Assembly (NCBI GenBank): GCA_964413935.1 | Contig: CAYPTY010000012.1 | Span: forward strand, 1 to 64,000 | Reading direction: 5' to 3' | DNA from: CAYPTY01 sp964413935 | GTDB taxonomy: Bacteria; Bacteroidota; Rhodothermia; Balneolales; Balneolaceae | Length of the DNA stretch: 64,000 bases | Shown: positions 42,042-52,311 of the stretch, piece by piece | Layout: every line of letters begins with the position of its first letter | Numbering within the stretch: the stretch's first letter is position 1 | Notes under the pieces: model-generated | Databases searched by the model: none | The model's input: the letters and a program-made list of their open reading frames with translations, nothing else | What the model was told of the DNA's origin: nothing | Made by a program: the position numbers and the translations under genes

Positions 42042-44450
42042 ATGAAACTGTATCCCGAAAATGTAACCCAGAAAGTTGGTTTTGATGTGATCCGCATGGC
42101 TACCGTGCAGGAAGCCGTTTCGGATCTGGCCATGGAATGGGCTGAAGAAATACAACCTTCTTCCATCGCAGACAGGGTACAGTTATTGCAGCGACAGACA
42201 GCCGAAATGATGGATCTGCTGCTGGATGGAGAATCCTTTCCACTGAATGAACTTCCTGAAATCAGGAGTTATCTGATGCAATCCAGAGCCAAAGGCAGTC
42301 TTATCCCCTTGTCCGCATTCCGGGATCTGCTGGTTGTATTGGGTACCTCCCGCCTCGTAAAAAACTTCATGAAATCCCGGCAGGAGGAGAAACCCGAGCT
42401 TTTTGCGCTCTCTGAAAATCTGATTCCGCTCAAAGAAGTAGAAAAGAATATCAAGGATAAAGTAACCGATCAGGGATCTTTAAGAGACGATGCCAGCCCG
42501 GAACTTAAGAACATCCGCCGAAACCTGAATCGCAGGAAAAATGACCTGCGCAATGCCATCAACCGGGTGATGGCCAAGGCTACCAAAGATGGTATGGCCA
42601 GCGATGAGGGCGCCACGATCCGAAACGGGCGCATGGTAATTCCCATTCAGGCCGAGTTCAAAAGAAAAATTCAGGGTTTTGTACATGATGTTTCCTCAAC
42701 CGGGCAAACAGTGTACCTGGAACCGGTGGAAGCTCTTCAGCTGAACAATGAAATCCGCCAGCTTGAAATTGAGGAGCAGCACGAAATAGAACGCATACTG
42801 AGGGAGCTCACCGGATATGTGCGGGAAAACCGCACCTTCATTCAGCAGAATTTTGAGGCTCTGGCCGAATTTGACCTGATCCGTGCAAAATCCAGAGTAT
42901 CGAACAGAATCAACGGCATCATCCCACTGCTATCAAAAGGCTTTGAAGTTCATCTGAAGAAAACTTTCAATCCCCATCTGCTGCTTAAGAATCTGGAACT
43001 CAAAGAAGGGGAAAGAGAAGAAATCGTACCGCTGAATCTGAGCCTGAGCGAGGAGGAGCGCTGCCTAGTAATTACCGGACCTAATGCCGGTGGTAAGTCA
43101 GTGGCTATGAAAACCCTGGGCCTTTGCGCCATGATGAATCAATCAGGATTTGGTATTCCCGCGGATCCAAACTCAGAATTGCCTGTATTCAAGGGCCTTT
43201 TTGTGGATATGGGTGATGATCAGTCCATTGAGAACGACCTTTCCACATTTTCCTCCCGTTTGCAGTGGATCCGTGAAACCCAAAGGCAATTAGTAGGGCG
43301 CTCGCTGATCCTCATCGATGAAGCAGCTTCCGGAACCGATCCGGACGAGGGAAGTGCCCTTTACCGGTCTTTTCTTGAAATCAGTATGAAGCAGCAGGTG
43401 AAAATCATACTGACCACACACCACGGCGGACTCAAAGTTTTTGCGCATGATTATCCCGGTGCCGTGAATGGTTCCATGGAATTTGACCAGTCCAGCCTAT
43501 CTCCCACCTATCGTTTCAAAAAAGGGGTTCCCGGTTCTTCTTTTGCTTTCGAAATTGCCCAGCGCATGAAGCTGGACAAAGATCTGCTGGCCCGGGCAAG
43601 GCAGCTCACCGGCGAATCCAAAGCGCGTATGGAAAGCCTGATCACCGAACTTGAGAAGAAAAATCAGGAAGCCGAGGAGTTCAAAAGAAAGCATCAGAGC
43701 TTGTTTGATAAATCTGAAGCCCAGAAGAATCGATATGAGGATAAACTGAAAGTTCTGGAGCGGGAAAGAGAGAAAATCCGCGAAAAAGCGCTGAAAGAGG
43801 CTAAATCCATCATGGATAATGCCAATAAACGCATCGAAGAAGCTGTGCAGAAAATCGTGGAGCAGAAGGAATATGAAAAAGAGAAGGTGAAAAAGATCCG
43901 GGAAGAAGTTCAGGATTTACATGAAGATATCGATCATGAACTGGAAGAAATCGAAGAGCATGGGCTGGATGAGATGGTGGATTCGGATGAACCGCCCATT
44001 GTAGGAGATCATGTGCGCTTTCGGGATGGGAATACCTCCGGAGAACTCATCGAAATAAAAGGACAAAATGCGGTGGTTCAGGCAGATGGCCTGCGGCTTA
44101 AAACCAAATTCAAAAATCTGCTAAAAACACAGGCACCCAAAAAACAGAAATCACGTGTGCGATCCAATGTGATCATCGGTGATTCCAGTTTTCTGGATAA
44201 ACTGGTTCAGCCACGACTCGATCTCAGAGGGATGCGGGCTGATGACGCCCTCAAGGAAGTAACCCGATACCTCGACAGCGCTGTTTATCGTGGATTGCGG
44301 GAAGTGGAAATCATTCATGGTCGCGGGGAGGGAATTCTGAGGGACCAAATCCATGCCAGCCTCAAAAATCGCAAGGAAGTGAGCGACTATTATCTGGCCA
44401 ATGAAGACCACGGAGGCGATGGCTGTACCATCGTGGAACTACAATCCTGA
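42042..44450 (+). CDS. mutS2: MutS2-type ATPase with Smr domain
   Basis: This is an 802-residue MutS2 protein. It lacks the mismatch-recognition domain of MutS, has a lever/clamp region, the ATPase with Walker A GPNAGGKSVAMKT and the ILIDEAASGTDPDEGSAL Walker B, a long Lys/Glu coiled coil (about 520-640), a KOW-like linker and a C-terminal Smr nuclease domain (LDLRGMRADDALKEV ... VEIIHGRGEGILRDQI). Family members suppress recombination or split collided ribosomes, depending on the species studied; which applies here is unknown. It starts 89 bases from the divergent phzF-like gene. Confidence 0.96.
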   Translation: MKLYPENVTQKVGFDVIRMATVQEAVSDLAMEWAEEIQPSSIADRVQLLQRQTAEMMDLLLDGESFPLNELPEIRSYLMQSRAKGSLIPLSAFRDLLVVLGTSRLVKNFMKSRQEEKPELFALSENLIPLKEVEKNIKDKVTDQGSLRDDASPELKNIRRNLNRRKNDLRNAINRVMAKATKDGMASDEGATIRNGRMVIPIQAEFKRKIQGFVHDVSSTGQTVYLEPVEALQLNNEIRQLEIEEQHEIERILRELTGYVRENRTFIQQNFEALAEFDLIRAKSRVSNRINGIIPLLSKGFEVHLKKTFNPHLLLKNLELKEGEREEIVPLNLSLSEEERCLVITGPNAGGKSVAMKTLGLCAMMNQSGFGIPADPNSELPVFKGLFVDMGDDQSIENDLSTFSSRLQWIRETQRQLVGRSLILIDEAASGTDPDEGSALYRSFLEISMKQQVKIILTTHHGGLKVFAHDYPGAVNGSMEFDQSSLSPTYRFKKGVPGSSFAFEIAQRMKLDKDLLARARQLTGESKARMESLITELEKKNQEAEEFKRKHQSLFDKSEAQKNRYEDKLKVLEREREKIREKALKEAKSIMDNANKRIEEAVQKIVEQKEYEKEKVKKIREEVQDLHEDIDHELEEIEEHGLDEMVDSDEPPIVGDHVRFRDGNTSGELIEIKGQNAVVQADGLRLKTKFKNLLKTQAPKKQKSRVRSNVIIGDSSFLDKLVQPRLDLRGMRADDALKEVTRYLDSAVYRGLREVEIIHGRGEGILRDQIHASLKNRKEVSDYYLANEDHGGDGCTIVELQS

Positions 44451-44454
44451 CGAA

Positions 44455-45171
44455 TCAGGAAGGAATATTTTTCAGCTCCCCATCCAGCTGATGCACATCC
44501 TTAATACCAAAGTCGGCCAGACGCTCAGCAACCGGTTCATGCAGGGCTAAGAGTTTTTTCCCTTCAAAGTCGAAGGCATCATCCAAAGCAAAAAAACGGT
44601 TCACAGACGACCTCGAGTGAAACAGGATGGCATCCCAGTTTTTAGCTTTCAGTTCGACGCGGGCCGCTGACACCTCAGCCTCATCCAGCGCCCTCTCCCG
44701 GAATACCACCAGATCATTATAAGCTACACCCAGCTCTTCAAGCAGTCCGGGCATTTCTTCCTTTGTGTTCTCCCCACTTGGATAGAGCGTGGTTCCCATG
44801 CGCTTGAAACGAATCATGAATTCAAGCACATCAATAGCTCTGGCTTTTGAATGGGGCAGGATAGCCGGAATGCCCTTCTCTTCCAGAAAATTCTGGGTGT
44901 GCGGATCAATCACAAAATTCACTTTTGTTTTGAGTTCATCCTTTTTGTCAAAATTCGTGACCAGATCCCAGAAGAATTCCGCATTTCGGAGACTTCCGTG
45001 GATCACATTCTCATAAGCTGAAAAACCTTCAAATGTCTCCCGTATAAATTCATCTTCCTCTTTCAGAGTATATTTTTTAAGAGGCAGATTGAAGCACTCA
45101 TGCTCCAGGTAATTCAGTGCATCCTGAAAAGGTTTTGAATCTTCAAGTGCCGTAGTGATGATCACTTTCAT
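44455..45171 (-). CDS. hemD: Uroporphyrinogen-III synthase (HemD) family protein
   Basis: HemD closes and inverts ring D of hydroxymethylbilane on the way to haem. The 238-residue protein has two alpha/beta lobes, with the weak family markers SRSSVNRFFALDD near the C-terminal half (the common T/S-S-x-x-V-x-x-F) and LLALHEPVAERLADFGI. The family is poorly conserved, so the call rests on those motifs and length. No other haem genes are adjacent. Its ATG overlaps the stop of the AhpD-like gene. It lacks a close look at active-site residues, which are variable. Confidence 0.75.
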   Translation of the reverse strand: MKVIITTALEDSKPFQDALNYLEHECFNLPLKKYTLKEEDEFIRETFEGFSAYENVIHGSLRNAEFFWDLVTNFDKKDELKTKVNFVIDPHTQNFLEEKGIPAILPHSKARAIDVLEFMIRFKRMGTTLYPSGENTKEEMPGLLEELGVAYNDLVVFRERALDEAEVSAARVELKAKNWDAILFHSRSSVNRFFALDDAFDFEGKKLLALHEPVAERLADFGIKDVHQLDGELKNIPS

Positions 45172-45536
45172 CCGAAAGCACCTTCCTGCTCCAGCAGTTC
45201 GATGGTTTCAACGGCATGGCGCATATGCGGAATCACGATAGAGCCGCCCACAATAAGGGCCACATTCATAGCATCGATGATTTCCTCTTTGGAGGATCCG
45301 CTGCGGGCACACTGCTCCAGATGGTAGTCGATGCAGTCGTTGCAGCGCAGCACAGCCGATGCCACCAATCCCAGCAATTCCTTGGTTCTGGCCGGCAGCG
45401 CTCCGTCTTTGTAGGTATTGGTATCCAGATTGAAAAAACGCTTGATTCCAAGATGGTCTAGATCAAAGATTTTATCATTCATCAGGGTTCTTTTCTCCCT
45501 GAAATCATCAAGACGATTGTTAACTTTATCGGACAT
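45168..45536 (-). CDS. Carboxymuconolactone decarboxylase/AhpD-family protein
   Basis: This 122-residue helical protein has the redox motif C65-x-x-C68-x-x-x-H72 (LRCNDCIDYH), which marks the AhpD-like peroxidase branch of the CMD family. A conserved SGSSKEEIIDAMNVALIVGGS segment follows. AhpD-type proteins reduce peroxides or act as thiol relays; the partner is not apparent. The downstream hemD-like gene overlaps by ATGA. It is transcribed away from the SGNH hydrolase gene. Confidence 0.9.
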   Translation of the reverse strand: MSDKVNNRLDDFREKRTLMNDKIFDLDHLGIKRFFNLDTNTYKDGALPARTKELLGLVASAVLRCNDCIDYHLEQCARSGSSKEEIIDAMNVALIVGGSIVIPHMRHAVETIELLEQEGAFG

Positions 45537-45619
45537 GGGATCGGTAGTATTTTTTAAACATTGTTTTCTTCAACAGATGCACAAGTGGCATCGAAGATAA
45601 GCAAAACAACCGGAAAGAG

Positions 45620-47129
45620 ATGAAGATTGGATGGCCTAAAAGTCCGAAACATAAACTTGTAGTGATGGGCGACAGCCTTTCGCAGGGTTTTAATAACGGG
45701 GGAATTTACCGGACAGATCTCAGTTTCCCGGCTATTCTGGCGCGAGCTCTTGGCGCAGAAACACCATTCGAACAGCCCTCATTTACAGCTCAAGCCGGGC
45801 TTCCCATCAATCTGGAGGTACTGGTCCGCGGCTTACATGATGAATTCGGAGACAGCCTGGAATGGAATGAGTACATCCCTGCAGGTTCCCATCTGATAAA
45901 AACCCTGAGGCGCATCAAGAAATACTGGGAAGGCAAGTATAAAGAACTGAGGGTGGATAGGCCTATCCCCTATCACAATCAATCGGTGTGGGGTATGGCT
46001 GTTTCGGATTCCTGGATTGTGAACAGTGAAAAATGTAGCAGTTACGTTGAAAATCATCGGAAAACAGAATTCAATGTCTTTGACATGCTCCCGGATAATG
46101 CAATGTATACCACGGCAAGGCTGGTATTGAATCCCGATTTCAGCCCGGAAAAACAGTTCAGAAACATGCTGGATAATATTCAGCATTTCTCTGAGGATTG
46201 GGGCATTGAAAACCTGATCGTATGTCTCGGCCATAACAATATCGTTAAATCGGTTACCAGCCTGCGTTTTGAGTGGTCTGAACCGGAGGAGCTTTACACC
46301 TTTCCATCCGACCGGCTGGGCACAGTCTCCCGGCCTGAGCACTTCGAACTGGAGTATCGGGCATTGGCTGAGCGCATCTCAAAACTGAGCGCAAAACGAA
46401 TTTTTGTACCTAGCATACCGTATGTGACCATTCCGCCGGTTATGCGTGGGGTGAACTCTGACCTCAGTGGTGCCAGAGATGGTTACTTCGATTACTACAC
46501 CCGGTTCTGGATCTGGGATGATGATTTCAACCCCGACCGCCATCCTTTCCTTACCCGTGAGCAGGCTATAGAACTGGATCAGACCGTGGACGACTACAAC
46601 AGCGTGATTCGTCAGGTTGCCCGGGAATACAACTGGATTGTTGTACCGGTAGGCGAAAGGGTATCGGCCATTGCCCGACGCCGACTGGGTGGTGAATTAA
46701 GACGCCGTTTTCCACCCAGCTTCCTAGAAGCCCTGCGCCGAAATGAAGCTACTCAGAATCTGGTGAATGAGGATTCTACCTGTCTGCTCTCAACGGATTA
46801 TCTGCGCCTTGATAAAGAGAGTGGGAAACTAGTGAAAGGGGGGGATTTTCAGCCTGGACGGACTCCATCCCACCACCATAGGCTATGGCCTCATGGCCGG
46901 TGTGTATTATGAATACATGCATGCAGCCGGTGTGAAATTTGAGCGCCCTATGGACTGGGATTTCATCATCCGGGAAGACAGTCTGGTTTCCAATCCGCCT
47001 GTTTTATTACTGGAACTGCGTTCCCTGCTTCGTTATCTGAGTATGGGACGAAACGAAAGCTTCATCCACATCGGCCGGAATATTCTTGCACAGGTGATGG
47101 ATGTATTTTCCCGTGATCTCAGACGATAA
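45620..47129 (+). pseudogene. SGNH/GDSL hydrolase, frameshifted at a G7 run
   Basis: Two frames together make one SGNH/GDSL-like esterase of about 502 residues. The first frame has block I VVMGDSLSQG (nucleophile Ser19) and block III LGHNN. At the run of seven G (46838-46844) the frame shifts and the remainder becomes unrelated (stop at 46912). Dropping one G restores GGIFSLDGLHPTTIGYGLMAGVYYEY, where DGLH is the block V Asp-x-x-His, and then continues to 47129. So the catalytic Asp/His are lost only in the literal frame. It may be a sequencing error, a true mutation or phase variation. The substrate is unknown. Confidence 0.85.
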
Positions 47130-47217
47130 AGACCGCCAACTTCACCCCTTTCTTCACAAAATCTTCATAAAGAATTCTCATCATCGGGGCTGTAAATTTT
47201 TTAATCCACCATCCATC

Positions 47218-48312
47218 ATGAAGAGACTTTTTACCCTGATCCTGCTGGCAGCAGCAGCCATAAATTGTACAGAGACCCAGAAGCAGCAGGACAGCTACAA
47301 CCCTGAGACTGACAGCCTCCGATACGAAGAGGAAAAACACTTTCGCAATGTGCGTCAGCTAACTTTTGGCGCCAATAATGCTGAAGCCTACTGGAGCTAC
47401 GACGATTCCAAGCTGATTCTGCAATCCGACAATCCGGAATGGGGCCTGGGATGCGACCAGATTTTCTACATCGATCTGAATGAAACACAGACTCCCGATC
47501 AGGAACTGCCCATGGTGAGTACCGGTGAAGGCCGCACCACCTGCTCATTCTTCCTGCCCGATAATGAGACTTTTGTTTATGCCTCCACCCATCTGGGCGG
47601 AAAAGAGTGTCCAGAGGTACCGGAGCGCGGACCTGGTGGAGCCTATGTGTGGCCCATATATGACGATTATGACATTTTCAAAGCTAACCTCAATGGAAAG
47701 ATCATCGAAAAATTGACCGATGAACCCGGATACGATGCTGAAGCGGTAGTATCACCGGATGGCAGCAAAATCGTTTTCACCAGCACACGAAACGGTGATC
47801 TGGATCTCTACATCATGGATGTGGATGGTTCAAATGTTGTGCAGGTAACCGATCAGCTTGGTTATGATGGTGGTGCCTTTTTCTCACCGGACGGCAGCAA
47901 ACTGGTATTCAGATCATCCAGACCAAAAACCGATGAGGAAATCAGCCGCTACAAAGAGCTGCTTGAGCAAGGACTGGTAGAACCAACCAATATGGAAATT
48001 TACACCGTCAACATTGACGGATCTGAACTCACACAAATTACGGATCTGGGCAAAGCGAACTGGGCTCCCTATTATCACTCTGGTGGCGAGAAAATTATCT
48101 TTGCCTCCAACCACGAATCCGTTAGGGGCTTCCCATTCAACCTGTATATGATCAATGTGGACGGTACCGGCCTGGAGCAAATCACGTTTGACAGTGAATT
48201 TGATTCCTTCCCCATGTTCTCCCGTGATGGTAAGAAAATTGTGTTTTCTTCAAATCGATTTAATGGTGGCGACCGCTCTACCAATGTGTTTGTTGCAGAC
48301 TGGGTAGACTAG
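47218..48312 (+). CDS. TolB-like beta-propeller lipoprotein (PD40 repeats)
   Basis: This 364-residue lipoprotein has the lipobox LLAAAAINC followed by PD40-type repeats. Repeats such as AVVSPDGSKIVFTSTRNGDLDLYIMDVDGSN, AFFSPDGSKLVFRSSR and MFSRDGKKIVFSSNRF form most of a six-bladed propeller. The family includes TolB, which binds Pal and colicins, but no tol-pal genes are present; a periplasmic surface-associated role is all that can be inferred. An in-frame ATG at 47101 would add 39 residues before the signal and is unlikely. Confidence 0.9.
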   Translation: MKRLFTLILLAAAAINCTETQKQQDSYNPETDSLRYEEEKHFRNVRQLTFGANNAEAYWSYDDSKLILQSDNPEWGLGCDQIFYIDLNETQTPDQELPMVSTGEGRTTCSFFLPDNETFVYASTHLGGKECPEVPERGPGGAYVWPIYDDYDIFKANLNGKIIEKLTDEPGYDAEAVVSPDGSKIVFTSTRNGDLDLYIMDVDGSNVVQVTDQLGYDGGAFFSPDGSKLVFRSSRPKTDEEISRYKELLEQGLVEPTNMEIYTVNIDGSELTQITDLGKANWAPYYHSGGEKIIFASNHESVRGFPFNLYMINVDGTGLEQITFDSEFDSFPMFSRDGKKIVFSSNRFNGGDRSTNVFVADWVD

Positions 48313-48326
48313 TCCGCAACTCAGCT

Positions 48327-48995
48327 CTACTGACCTCTGTCAAAAAGGTAAATCTGGGCAGCCACCTGGTTGCCCACTACCTTTTCTTTTCTGTTGATGT
48401 TCAGTTTAACCGGACCTTCAAAGGGGCTGAGCTCAATGATCTCTATTTCTACACCCGGTACCAAACCTTCTGCTTCCAGAAAACGCAGTAATTCAGAGTC
48501 CTGATCTTTTACACGGCCGATGAGATAGCGTTTTCCGGCTTCAGCTCCGGTCAGCGGAAGTAAAGCAACTTCAGGGATTATACCGTCTTTACTTGGGATG
48601 GGATCACCGTGCGGATCATGAGTTGGATTATCCAAGATTTCTGCGATGCGATCCTCAAACTGCTCAGAGATATGATGTTCCAGCTTCTCTGCCTCATCAT
48701 GAACATCGGCCCAGGAGTAACCCATTACTTCTTTCAGGTATAATTCCAGCAGCCGGTGATGCCTGAGCATTTCGAGTGCTATTTTTTCACCGGCTTCAGT
48801 AAGTTTTACGCCCTTGTATGAGATGTATTCCACCAGACCCATTTCATCCAGTTTCTTGATCATGTTGGTCACCGATGCGGATGACACTTCCAGCATATTG
48901 GCGATGTTGGTGGTACTGGCACCTGCTCCCTCTGAATTGAGGATGTAAATGGATTTCAGGTAATCTTCGATTGACTGGCTCAGTACTCTACGCAT
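48327..48995 (-). CDS. DtxR/MntR-family metal-dependent repressor
   Basis: This 222-residue metal-responsive repressor of iron or manganese genes has an N-terminal winged helix (SIEDYLKSIYILNSEG ... VSSASVTNMIKKLDEMGLVEYISYKGVKLTEAG), a dimerisation/metal-binding region with HHRLLELYLKEVMGY and HDEAEKLEHHISEQFEDRI, and a C-terminal SH3/FeoA-like domain (about 145-222). The metal specificity is not clear by eye. It has no adjacent transporter, so its targets lie elsewhere. It precedes the thioredoxin-like gene's reading region on the same strand by about 20 bases. Confidence 0.94.
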   Translation of the reverse strand: MRRVLSQSIEDYLKSIYILNSEGAGASTTNIANMLEVSSASVTNMIKKLDEMGLVEYISYKGVKLTEAGEKIALEMLRHHRLLELYLKEVMGYSWADVHDEAEKLEHHISEQFEDRIAEILDNPTHDPHGDPIPSKDGIIPEVALLPLTGAEAGKRYLIGRVKDQDSELLRFLEAEGLVPGVEIEIIELSPFEGPVKLNINRKEKVVGNQVAAQIYLFDRGQ

Positions 48996-49015
48996 AACAA
49001 AGCTCCCATCTATTG

Positions 49016-49534
49016 CTAATCCGGACTACCCGATTTGGATTCTGGCATTTGATACTCATCGAAGCTCTGATTCATATATGCATCACTGCCCACAAAGCTG
49101 AGTAATCGTTCAAAAATATCAGCCGGAATAAAACCAGGCTGCTGCCCCAGCACTTTGCCGTCAGCACCAACAAAATAATGTGTGGGGGTGCCTCTCAGCC
49201 TGAAAGCCTGTGCCAGCTCTATTTCAGTGATTTCGATGCCATTGAAATTCACCAGTTTCTCTGATTCACTGTTCAAAAGAACCGGATAGTAGTATTGCTG
49301 AATGGTATGTATGACTCCGGTATCCGGATAAACTTCGCTTTTCATTCGTTTGCAATAACCGCACCATAGTGCATCCCCGAAAATCAGTACTTTTTTGTCA
49401 TTATCCTTTGCCAGTTGCTGGGCCTTTTCCATGGAGTACCATTCGAGTGGACTCTCCTCGGTAAAGGTATCCTGTGCAATTGAAAAACTGCCCCATAGCA
49501 GAAGCAGCATAAGTGTGAAGAGCGTTTTTTTCAT
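49016..49534 (-). CDS. Secreted thioredoxin-like disulfide protein
   Basis: This is a 172-residue protein with a Sec signal (residues 1-20) and a thioredoxin fold. The active site is WCGYC (C58, C61) after LIFGDAL, with the cis-Pro in RGTPTHYFV. It resembles thiol:disulfide interchange proteins of the SoxW/DsbD-C type acting in the periplasm. The C-terminus is polar. Its stop is 20 bases upstream of the DtxR-like gene, so they may share a transcript. Partner proteins are unknown. Confidence 0.92.
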   Translation of the reverse strand: MKKTLFTLMLLLLWGSFSIAQDTFTEESPLEWYSMEKAQQLAKDNDKKVLIFGDALWCGYCKRMKSEVYPDTGVIHTIQQYYYPVLLNSESEKLVNFNGIEITEIELAQAFRLRGTPTHYFVGADGKVLGQQPGFIPADIFERLLSFVGSDAYMNQSFDEYQMPESKSGSPD

Positions 49535-49573
49535 GTACTGAAGTTAAAAAAAATCCGAAGCTATTTTGCTTTA

Positions 49574-52180
49574 TTAACTTTTTGCTTTGATAACTACGCA
49601 GGTGATATCGTCATGTTGTTCGGCTGCTCCCTTAAACCGGTTCACATCCTTAATAATCAGATCAATGAGCTCCTGTGAGCTGTCAAAACTGGCATTTTCA
49701 ACCAATCGCTTCAGTCTGTGCTCACCGTAAAACTCATTTTTGCGATTTGCAGCTTCAGTGATACCATCGGTATATAATACCAGGCAATCCACTTCTCCAT
49801 CCAGATGCACATTCATTTCTTCTGCAGCCCGGTCAAAACCTTCACCTTTCATCATACCGATAGCCACCCCTTTCGGCTGCAGCCATTCGGTTTCACCGCT
49901 TTTTTTCTTCAGAAGGATGGGGTTATGTCCAGCACGCACAAAACGGAAGGTTCTGTTCTTTTGGTCCAGGATTCCGTAAATCATCGAAATAAAAGTACCC
50001 CGGGTGGCATTGTCGTTAAATAGCTGATTGGCCTTGCTCAACAGTTCCATCGGATTGCTGAGAATGCTGCATAAACTGTGAATGACGCCTTTAGCAAAGG
50101 TCATATAAAAAGCAGCCTGTATACCCTTGCCACTCACATCCCCAATGGCAATGGCAACCCTTTCATCGTCCAGTTTTACCATATCGAAATAATCACCACC
50201 CGTTTCCTGTGCAGGATCACAATAACCTGCCAGGTCGTAGTGATTCATTTTTGGAATGTAGGTTGGAAGGAATGAAAACTGAACCTGCCGGGCAATGTGC
50301 AGCTCTTGCCGGATGCGCTGCTCTTTGGCCATTTCTTCCATGTACTCCGGGATGTAGGAGGGCAGCACATTCACATCGTGTCCGCGGGCAATAGCTACAG
50401 CACCTCCGGTGAAGAGTATCACAAAAAAGCTGATTATGGTGTAAAAAACGATGATCTCATGTGTTCCGTCAATCAGCCAGGTTTGCTCCATGCTATTCAG
50501 AATGGAAAAGGTAACAAAGGTGACTGCGGTTGTCAGGAAATCAGTTCGCAGGTAGATATAACCGAAATAGAATCCAAGAATTGCTGATATCAATCCGCCC
50601 TGTGTGAAGTCAAATAGATTCCCGAATGGTTGAATCAGACCGAAAATGAGGGCAGATGCAATGGGAATAACCCATTGATTTTGGGTAAAGGCATAAAGCT
50701 GATTACCCACCAGTTGAAAGACAACCAGTGTGAGGAAGAAACCGAGCAGCAGCCCAAGCACCACGATCATAACGGGCTTAAACAAATTGAAATTTGCTGT
50801 TATGGTAAACGGATTACTTAATGTAGCATCCGGAATCAGCCACAGACTTGCGCTGAACAGGCCCAGTGCAAACAAACCCAAACTCACACCACGCACAGCA
50901 ACCCACCCGATAGGTTTATTGTTGATGTGCCCATTTCGGATCAGGTCAAAACTTTCCAGCTTTTCGGGCATATATTGTCGGGTAATGGAATCACTGACAG
51001 CGGTGAGTACAAAAAAGATGATGGAGGTCGCAGCACCCAGAAAACCAAACTGTATGACCCGGCGAACAAGCTCGTTCACACCGGTCACCAAAAAGGCGGT
51101 TTGCAGTGAGGTAATATCCTGCAGCAGGATTCCAAGAGGCAGCAAAAAACCGGCAATCAATGCAATTACCAGCGAAGACTGTGTATCAATCACTTTGGCC
51201 TTGATACGAAGATAGAATACGACCAGAATCCAGACTGCAAAAGCAAAGAGCACAACGAGAATTACTGCACCGCGAACTACATCCTCACTGTCACTATCAT
51301 ACGCGCCCGGCATATCGGCATCCATTTTTTTCAGGGAACCGGCCGGTAAGACATCCAGCGTAAGCACAACGGGAATTCCATTACCCGCATCTTCAATACT
51401 GTAGTATGCGGTGGCCACTCTCAGTCCATTTCCATCAGAAAATCCAAGACTATCCTGTTGAAGATCAAAATTTTTCCAGTACGAATTGGCCAGATAATAA
51501 TCACCAAGGTTCCAAACCATACCGGTTAACATTTCCTCAGAAACCTCCCCGACCTGCTGTTTGTATAAATCAACCAGACTGGGAAGATTACCCCCCTCCA
51601 GTGCAGGTAAATCATAATTTTCAATATGCTGATAGCCCAGCAGGGTTTTTATCAGGCTATCTTCAGCGGCCTTATCTGCTCTGCCCTGCAGCATCCCATT
51701 CCTGATGATGCTGCGGTTATACGGCTTTTGCTTTCGAACCACGGCAACAGAAGCTTCAAACTCAAGCAACTCTCCATTTTCAGCATATTGCAGACGAATA
51801 AATTCATCTTCAAGATCATCTAAAGGTTCATCAAAAGTGGACCAGCCGTAACGCAGATCCCAGTAAAAAAGAGGAGGATTGGTTATGGAATCTGTTCGCA
51901 GGTCACTTACCAGATCAGTGCGACCCTCGGTTTTTTGGAGGGTATCAATTAGACTATTGTAGCTACTGAAATTCAACAAGCGGTCATAATCCCCGTTTTC
52001 ATAATCCAGTTCTTCCAGGAGGGAATCGGTTCTGGCTTCAATCTCAGATTGATCAAAGTTAATTTCCGCGGTATCCATCACATTATGGTTACCATAGTCA
52101 AAGAAATACCAGGCTGCCCCGAGTATGCCTCCGATTATGATCAGTATGTCCCTAAAGTGGATGTATTGGTCTGATTTCAT
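49574..52180 (-). CDS. Membrane-bound PP2C/SpoIIE-type protein phosphatase
   Basis: This is an 868-residue signalling protein. An N-terminal membrane helix and an extracytoplasmic region (about residues 35-300) are followed by about eight membrane helices (305-610), then a cytoplasmic PP2C-like SpoIIE phosphatase domain (640-868) with GGDYFDMVKLDDERVAIAIGDVSGKGIQAAFYM and DCLVLYTDGITEA. QHDDITCVVIK provides the second metal aspartates. Such proteins dephosphorylate anti-sigma antagonists in partner-switching systems; no anti-sigma or antagonist genes are in this window. The ligand for the periplasmic domain is unknown. Confidence 0.94.
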   Translation of the reverse strand: MKSDQYIHFRDILIIIGGILGAAWYFFDYGNHNVMDTAEINFDQSEIEARTDSLLEELDYENGDYDRLLNFSSYNSLIDTLQKTEGRTDLVSDLRTDSITNPPLFYWDLRYGWSTFDEPLDDLEDEFIRLQYAENGELLEFEASVAVVRKQKPYNRSIIRNGMLQGRADKAAEDSLIKTLLGYQHIENYDLPALEGGNLPSLVDLYKQQVGEVSEEMLTGMVWNLGDYYLANSYWKNFDLQQDSLGFSDGNGLRVATAYYSIEDAGNGIPVVLTLDVLPAGSLKKMDADMPGAYDSDSEDVVRGAVILVVLFAFAVWILVVFYLRIKAKVIDTQSSLVIALIAGFLLPLGILLQDITSLQTAFLVTGVNELVRRVIQFGFLGAATSIIFFVLTAVSDSITRQYMPEKLESFDLIRNGHINNKPIGWVAVRGVSLGLFALGLFSASLWLIPDATLSNPFTITANFNLFKPVMIVVLGLLLGFFLTLVVFQLVGNQLYAFTQNQWVIPIASALIFGLIQPFGNLFDFTQGGLISAILGFYFGYIYLRTDFLTTAVTFVTFSILNSMEQTWLIDGTHEIIVFYTIISFFVILFTGGAVAIARGHDVNVLPSYIPEYMEEMAKEQRIRQELHIARQVQFSFLPTYIPKMNHYDLAGYCDPAQETGGDYFDMVKLDDERVAIAIGDVSGKGIQAAFYMTFAKGVIHSLCSILSNPMELLSKANQLFNDNATRGTFISMIYGILDQKNRTFRFVRAGHNPILLKKKSGETEWLQPKGVAIGMMKGEGFDRAAEEMNVHLDGEVDCLVLYTDGITEAANRKNEFYGEHRLKRLVENASFDSSQELIDLIIKDVNRFKGAAEQHDDITCVVIKAKS

Positions 52181-52311
52181 GCTTTACCTGTTACGGATAT
52201 ATCAGATTTTGTTGCTGTATCCGTTTAAGTCCAAATATCACAAATATGTAAATCCATCATTATTAAGCAACAGAATAAGTATTTTAAGCTCCTTTAACAG
52301 CATCAAATCCA

